Assembly (NCBI GenBank): GCA_947278105.1
Contig: CAMYOR010000009.1
Span: forward strand, 1-15,486
Direction: 5' to 3'
Length of the DNA stretch: 15,486 nt
From: an uncultured Tissierellia bacterium
GTDB lineage: Bacteria > Bacillota > Clostridia > Tissierellales > Peptoniphilaceae
Both the position numbers and the translations under genes were made by a program. Numbering within the stretch: position 1 is the first letter of the stretch; each line of letters starts with the position of its first letter. The notes under the pieces are model-generated. The model ran no database searches and had not been told where the DNA came from. It saw only the letters and a program-made list of their open reading frames with translations. Positions 12,533-15,486 of this stretch are shown one piece after another.

Positions 12533-12715
12533 CTATTTCTGCTCAGCTACGTCCAGCATGAAATCGATCTTGTGGATGCTGCCGCGGATGGAGCTGTTGT
12601 CTTCGTGAATAACGGTCTGGCCCACCTTGGTCAGTCCCAGGCCTTTGGCAATGGCGATCTGTTTGTCAGGACGGCCAATAAAGGATTTTTTTAAAGTAAT
12701 TGCTAATTTTCCCAT
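12533..12715 (-). CDS. rpmD: 50S ribosomal protein L30
   Basis: L30 is a small single-domain large-subunit protein. The 60-aa product starts MGKLAITLKKSFIGRPDKQ and continues with KGLGLTKVGQTVIHEDNSSIRG, the typical L30 pattern, then IHKIDFMLDVAEQ. The ATG at 12715 has AGGAGG 6 nt upstream and lies 10 bp after rpsE. Not every bacterium has L30; its presence between S5 and L15 is usual for Firmicutes. Confidence 0.97.
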   Translation of the reverse strand: MGKLAITLKKSFIGRPDKQIAIAKGLGLTKVGQTVIHEDNSSIRGSIHKIDFMLDVAEQK

Positions 12716-12725
12716 CTTCAGCCTC

Positions 12726-13226
12726 CTAACCTAAAATCTCTTCCACCGCTTTTCCGCGGAGGTGGGCAACTTCTTCGGCGGTTTTCATCTTCAGTAAGCC
12801 GTCCAAGGTTGCGTTGACGATAGAGTGGGCGTTATGGGAGCCCAGAACCTTTGCACGGACATCGGTGATCCCGGCAAGCTCACAGACGGCACGGACCGGG
12901 CCGCCGGCGATGATCCCGGTTCCTTCTTTTGCCGGCATCAGAAGGACGGAGCCGGCTCCGCTGTGTCCGACCATTTGATGGGGAATGGTGGTTCCGACGA
13001 CGGGGACCTTCACGAGTGATTTTTTGGCTTCATCGGAGCCCTTGCGGATGGCTTCGGGAATTTCCAAAGACTTGCCGGTCCCAACTCCTACCTTGCCCTT
13101 TCCGTCGCCCACGACGACCAGGGCGGTGAAACGTCCTGTACGTCCGCCTTTTGCCGTCTTGGAGACACGATTGATATAAACTACTTTTTCCTCAAGCTCA
13201 GATTGCCTGCGGTCTTTTTTACGCAT
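12726..13226 (-). CDS. rpsE: 30S ribosomal protein S5
   Basis: S5 is near the mRNA entry and decoding centre and affects translational accuracy. The 166-aa protein is of normal length. Its N-terminal dsRNA-binding-like part has VVYINRVSKTAKGGR (15-29) and VGDGKGKVGVGTGKS (39-53). The C-terminal part has SGAGSVLLMPAKEGTGIIAG (94-113) and GSHNAHSIVNATLDGL. The ATG at 13226 has GGAGG about 9 nt upstream; it lies 16 bp after rplR and 10 bp before rpmD. Confidence 0.97.
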   Translation of the reverse strand: MRKKDRRQSELEEKVVYINRVSKTAKGGRTGRFTALVVVGDGKGKVGVGTGKSLEIPEAIRKGSDEAKKSLVKVPVVGTTIPHQMVGHSGAGSVLLMPAKEGTGIIAGGPVRAVCELAGITDVRAKVLGSHNAHSIVNATLDGLLKMKTAEEVAHLRGKAVEEILG

Positions 13227-13242
13227 AATCTCTCTCCTCCAA

Positions 13243-13599
13243 TTACAGCTTCAGCCCCGCCTCACGGCAAGCCTCGGCCAGGGCCTTCACTTTTCCGTGA
13301 TAGAGGTAACCGGAACGGTCAAAGACGACATTATTGATTTCTTTTTCTAAAGCTCTCTCAGCAAGAAGCTTTCCGACTTCTTTGGCGGATTCTATGTTTG
13401 CGCCCTTGGCCGGGCACTCCTTATCCAATGTCGATGCCGAAACGAGTGTCTTTCCCTGGCTGTCATCAATCACCTGAGCGTAGATGTTCATATTGCTCTT
13501 ATAGATGGACAGACGAGGTCTTTCAGGCGTCCCGGCGATTTTCCGACGAACGCGCTGATGACGAAGCTTTCTTTGTGCGCTCTTATTAAATTTAGCCAT
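13243..13599 (-). CDS. rplR: 50S ribosomal protein L18
   Basis: L18 binds 5S rRNA and joins it to the large subunit. The 118-aa protein is the usual bacterial size and shows HQRVRRKIAGTPERPRLSIY (14-33), then NIYAQVIDD (38-46), and the terminal RSGYLYHGKVKALAEACREA (94-113). The ATG at 13599 has AAAGGAGG 6 nt upstream, 12 bp after the rplF stop. Confidence 0.97.
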   Translation of the reverse strand: MAKFNKSAQRKLRHQRVRRKIAGTPERPRLSIYKSNMNIYAQVIDDSQGKTLVSASTLDKECPAKGANIESAKEVGKLLAERALEKEINNVVFDRSGYLYHGKVKALAEACREAGLKL

Positions 13600-13611
13600 T
13601 TACGCCCTCCT

Positions 13612-14151
13612 TTATTTACCCGTTTTGCCTTCCTTGCGGCGAATATGTTCGCCCTCGTAATGGAGTCCCTTGCCTTTATAGGGCTCGGGGCGACGCCATT
13701 TGCGAACATTGGCTGCAAAATTGCCGACCTGCTGCTTGTCGATCCCGCGGATGATGATGGTGTGTTCATCGGGGACCTCCGTTTGAACGGCCTGGGTATC
13801 TGCGATATTAATGGGATGGGAATAGCCCAGGAACATCACCAGGTTTTTTCCATCCTTTGAGGCCCGGTAGCCGGTGCCTTCGATTTTCAGGGTCTTGGAA
13901 TATCCTTGGGTCACTCCCTCCACCATATTGGCGATCAGGGACCGGTACATTCCATGCAAAGACCGGGTTTCTTTTTCCGTGTCGGGCCGGACGACCTTCA
14001 GCTCCCCGTCCTCGATTTCAATTTTGAAAATCTTGGAGATCGGCTGGGATAGGGTTCCCTTGGGGCCCTTGACGGTCACTAAGTTACTATTATCTACCGA
14101 AATGTCCACTCCCTGGGGAATGGAAATCGGCATTAAACCAATTCTTGACAT
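13612..14151 (-). CDS. rplF: 50S ribosomal protein L6
   Basis: L6 sits near the factor-binding centre of the large subunit and is made of two related folds. The 179-aa protein has the expected length. It begins MSRIGLMPISIPQGV; residues around 69-80 read RSLIANMVEGVT; the second domain ends with the signature RRPEPYKGKGLHYEGEHIR, then RKEGKTGK. The ATG at 14151 has GGGAGGAG about 6 nt upstream and lies 14 bp after rpsH. Confidence 0.97.
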   Translation of the reverse strand: MSRIGLMPISIPQGVDISVDNSNLVTVKGPKGTLSQPISKIFKIEIEDGELKVVRPDTEKETRSLHGMYRSLIANMVEGVTQGYSKTLKIEGTGYRASKDGKNLVMFLGYSHPINIADTQAVQTEVPDEHTIIIRGIDKQQVGNFAANVRKWRRPEPYKGKGLHYEGEHIRRKEGKTGK

Positions 14152-14165
14152 CCTGCTCTCCTCCC

Positions 14166-14558
14166 TTACCAGACATAGCAGAGGACTTCGCCGCCAACAC
14201 CCAGCTGACGGGCCTGCTTATCGGTCATCACCCCTTTGGAAGTGGAGAGGATGGCAATTCCCAGTCCATCCAAGACCCGGGGAATATCCTCAACGCCGAC
14301 ATAAACCCGGCGGCCCGGCTTGGAGATTCTCTTTAAGCCGGAGATGGTTCTTTGATCGTCCACATATTTGAGGTCAATGGAAATGATTCCCTGCTTGTTG
14401 TCCTCGGTGACGTTATATCCTTTGATATAGCCCTCATCCAAGAGGATCTGAGCGAGATTTTTCTTCATATTTGAAGCGGGAACCTGGATCGATTCATGCT
14501 TTTTCATGTTGCCGTTGCGGATGCGAGTGAGCATTTCCGCGATCGGATCAGTCATCAT
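14166..14558 (-). CDS. rpsH: 30S ribosomal protein S8
   Basis: S8 binds the central domain of 16S rRNA and, in E. coli, represses the spc operon. The 130-aa protein begins MMTDPIAEMLTRIRNG and ends STSKGVMTDKQARQLGVGGE then VLCYVW, the classical S8 C-terminus. Two Met codons are adjacent (14558 and 14555); AGGAGG lies 8 nt before the first, so either may serve. It is 20 bp after rpsN. Confidence 0.97.
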   Translation of the reverse strand: MMTDPIAEMLTRIRNGNMKKHESIQVPASNMKKNLAQILLDEGYIKGYNVTEDNKQGIISIDLKYVDDQRTISGLKRISKPGRRVYVGVEDIPRVLDGLGIAILSTSKGVMTDKQARQLGVGGEVLCYVW

Positions 14559-14578
14559 AGTCTCTTCCTCCTGTCCTA

Positions 14579-14764
14579 TTACCAGCTGGCTTTTTTTACG
14601 CCGGGGATCTCTCCCTTATAGGCCAGCTCGCGGAAGCAGATCCGGCAAACTCCGTACTTACGAAGCACCGAATGTGGACGGCCGCAAATACTGCAGCGAG
14701 TGTAAGCACGGGTGGAGAACTTTGGCTTTCTCTTTTGCTTGGCGATCATTGACTTTTTTGCCAT
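14579..14764 (-). CDS. rpsZ: 30S ribosomal protein S14, type Z (zinc-ribbon)
   Basis: This is the short 61-aa S14 that belongs to the small-subunit head. The zinc ribbon is complete, with Cys24, Cys27, Cys40 and Cys43 (CSICG, CRICF), and the end GEIPGVKKASW is typical. The short zinc form is usual at this locus in Firmicutes; zinc-starvation paralogues lie elsewhere if present. The ATG at 14764 has AGGAGG upstream, 9 bp after the rplE stop. It is often labelled rpsN. Confidence 0.97.
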   Translation of the reverse strand: MAKKSMIAKQKRKPKFSTRAYTRCSICGRPHSVLRKYGVCRICFRELAYKGEIPGVKKASW

Positions 14765-14773
14765 TCGCTCCTC

Positions 14774-15319
14774 CTATCTCTTTACAAAAGGCATTCCCAT
14801 GTAGGATAAAAATGCCTTCGCTTCTTCGTCGGTCTTTGCGGTGGTCACAATGATGATGTCCATTCCGCGGATGGCGTCGATTTCATCGTAGTTGATTTCT
14901 GGGAAGATCAGCTGTTCCTTCACGCCCAGGGCATAGTTGCCGCGGCCGTCGAAGGAGGTATCGGAAATCCCGCGGAAGTCACGGACTCGGGGAAGGGCGA
15001 TGCTGATCAGCTTGTCGAAGAAATAGTACATCTTGTCTCTGCGGAGGGTGACCTTGGTCGCAATGGGAGTTCCTTCACGAAGCTTAAAGTTTGCGACGGA
15101 TTTTTTTGCCTTGATGATAATTGGCTTTTGCCCGGCAATGGTCGTTAAATCCTGAACCGCGCTCTCCAGGGCCTTGGGATTTTCCTTCGCTTCGCCAACG
15201 GAAATGTTGATAATAATCTTTTCCAGCTTGGGCACTTGCATGACATTGTCATAGTGGAACTCATTCATCAGAGCAGGCACTACTTCTTTTTCGTATTTCT
15301 CAATTAATCTTGCGGTCAT
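14774..15319 (-). CDS. rplE: 50S ribosomal protein L5
   Basis: L5 binds 5S rRNA and touches P-site tRNA. The 181-aa protein is normal in length: N-terminal LIEKYEKEVVPALMNEFHY (5-23), NISVGEAKENPKALE (38-52), the loop KSVANFKLREGTPIATKVTL (73-92), and RVRDFRGISDTSFDGRGNYA (111-130). The end is YMGMPFVKR. The ATG at 15319 follows AAGGGGG with 6-nt spacing. It lies 11 bp after rplX. Confidence 0.98.
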   Translation of the reverse strand: MTARLIEKYEKEVVPALMNEFHYDNVMQVPKLEKIIINISVGEAKENPKALESAVQDLTTIAGQKPIIIKAKKSVANFKLREGTPIATKVTLRRDKMYYFFDKLISIALPRVRDFRGISDTSFDGRGNYALGVKEQLIFPEINYDEIDAIRGMDIIIVTTAKTDEEAKAFLSYMGMPFVKR

Positions 15320-15330
15320 TGCTTGCCCCC

Positions 15331-15486
15331 TTATTTGTCAAAGGCTTCGCCGCTTTTTACAGAAACCCGGACTTTTTTGCCGTTTCGGTTTTCCATTTTC
15401 GTGCGGACGCCGCGCTTTTCTTTCGTATCGTAGAGAAGAACGTTGGAAACGTGGATTTTTCCTTCTCTTTTAATGATGCCGCCCGG
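15331..15486 (-). CDS. rplX: 50S ribosomal protein L24, 3' end only
   Basis: Only the last 51 codons are inside the window; the 5' part is beyond the right edge. They read PGGIIKREGKIHVSNVLLYD, then TKEKRGVRTKMENRNGKKVR and a tail VSVKSGEAFDK before TAA at 15333-15331. The KREGKIHVSNV pattern and GKKVRVSVKSGE are diagnostic of the L24 C-terminal half. L24 is an assembly initiator near the tunnel exit. It precedes rplE by 11 bp, as in the standard L14-L24-L5 order. Confidence 0.95.
   Translation of the reverse strand, partial: PGGIIKREGKIHVSNVLLYDTKEKRGVRTKMENRNGKKVRVSVKSGEAFDK

Noticed and set aside
1..15486. CRISPR arrays, transposases, tRNA or rRNA genes, phage genes
   Set aside because: None seen: the repeats found are too few or too short for CRISPR, and no matching coding or RNA signatures occur.

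Overview
The window reads almost entirely on the minus strand. It carries the 3' two thirds of a bacterial ribosomal-protein supercluster (end of S10/spc plus alpha), followed by a small accessory insert and an ECF-transporter/tRNA-modification operon. The gene order (L24-L5-S14-S8-L6-L18-S5-L30-L15-SecY-Adk-KOW protein-IF1-L36-S13-S11-S4-RpoA-L17, later EcfA1-EcfA2-EcfT-TruA), the strong AGGAGG ribosome binding sites, the short zinc-ribbon S14 (61 aa), the cysteine-poor S4 and the L14E-like KOW protein before infA all point to a Firmicute of the Clostridia/Tissierellia type. The fairly GC-rich composition and loss of map beside adk could fit a Peptoniphilaceae-like lineage, but that is inference and not proven here.

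Layout, in transcription order (right to left). 15486-6704: rplX (3' end only), rplE, rpsN, rpsH, rplF, rplR, rpsE, rpmD, rplO, secY, adk, KOW protein, infA, rpmJ, rpsM, rpsK, rpsD, rpoA, rplQ. These are packed with gaps of 0-50 bp or overlaps, and the run ends in a strong branched intrinsic terminator at 6664-6596. 6568-3869: a CDF cation exporter (TTG start) and a membrane-anchored L,D-transpeptidase with its own TATAAT promoter box. 3868-3700: an AT-rich intergenic region with three 14-bp tandem repeats and two perfect hairpins. 3699-223: ecfA1-ecfA2-ecfT-truA, coupled by overlaps of 4 and 8 bp and a 9-bp gap. 222-1: a gene-free, GC-rich, palindrome-rich stretch running off the window.

Functionally, the first block makes ribosomes, the Sec translocon channel, adenylate kinase, IF1 and the RNA polymerase alpha subunit. 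The last block makes the shared energizing module (two ATPases plus EcfT) of a group II ECF vitamin/metal transporter and the tRNA pseudouridine synthase TruA. The middle pair deals with metal export and peptidoglycan cross-linking, and interrupts what is usually a direct rplQ-ecfA1 junction.

I see no new defence, mobile or CRISPR system. The points worth a second look are the repeat structures (left edge, truA 3' end, ecfA2 3' end, ecfA1 leader), the missing map gene with a KOW gene overlapping both neighbours, and the inserted exporter/transpeptidase pair.
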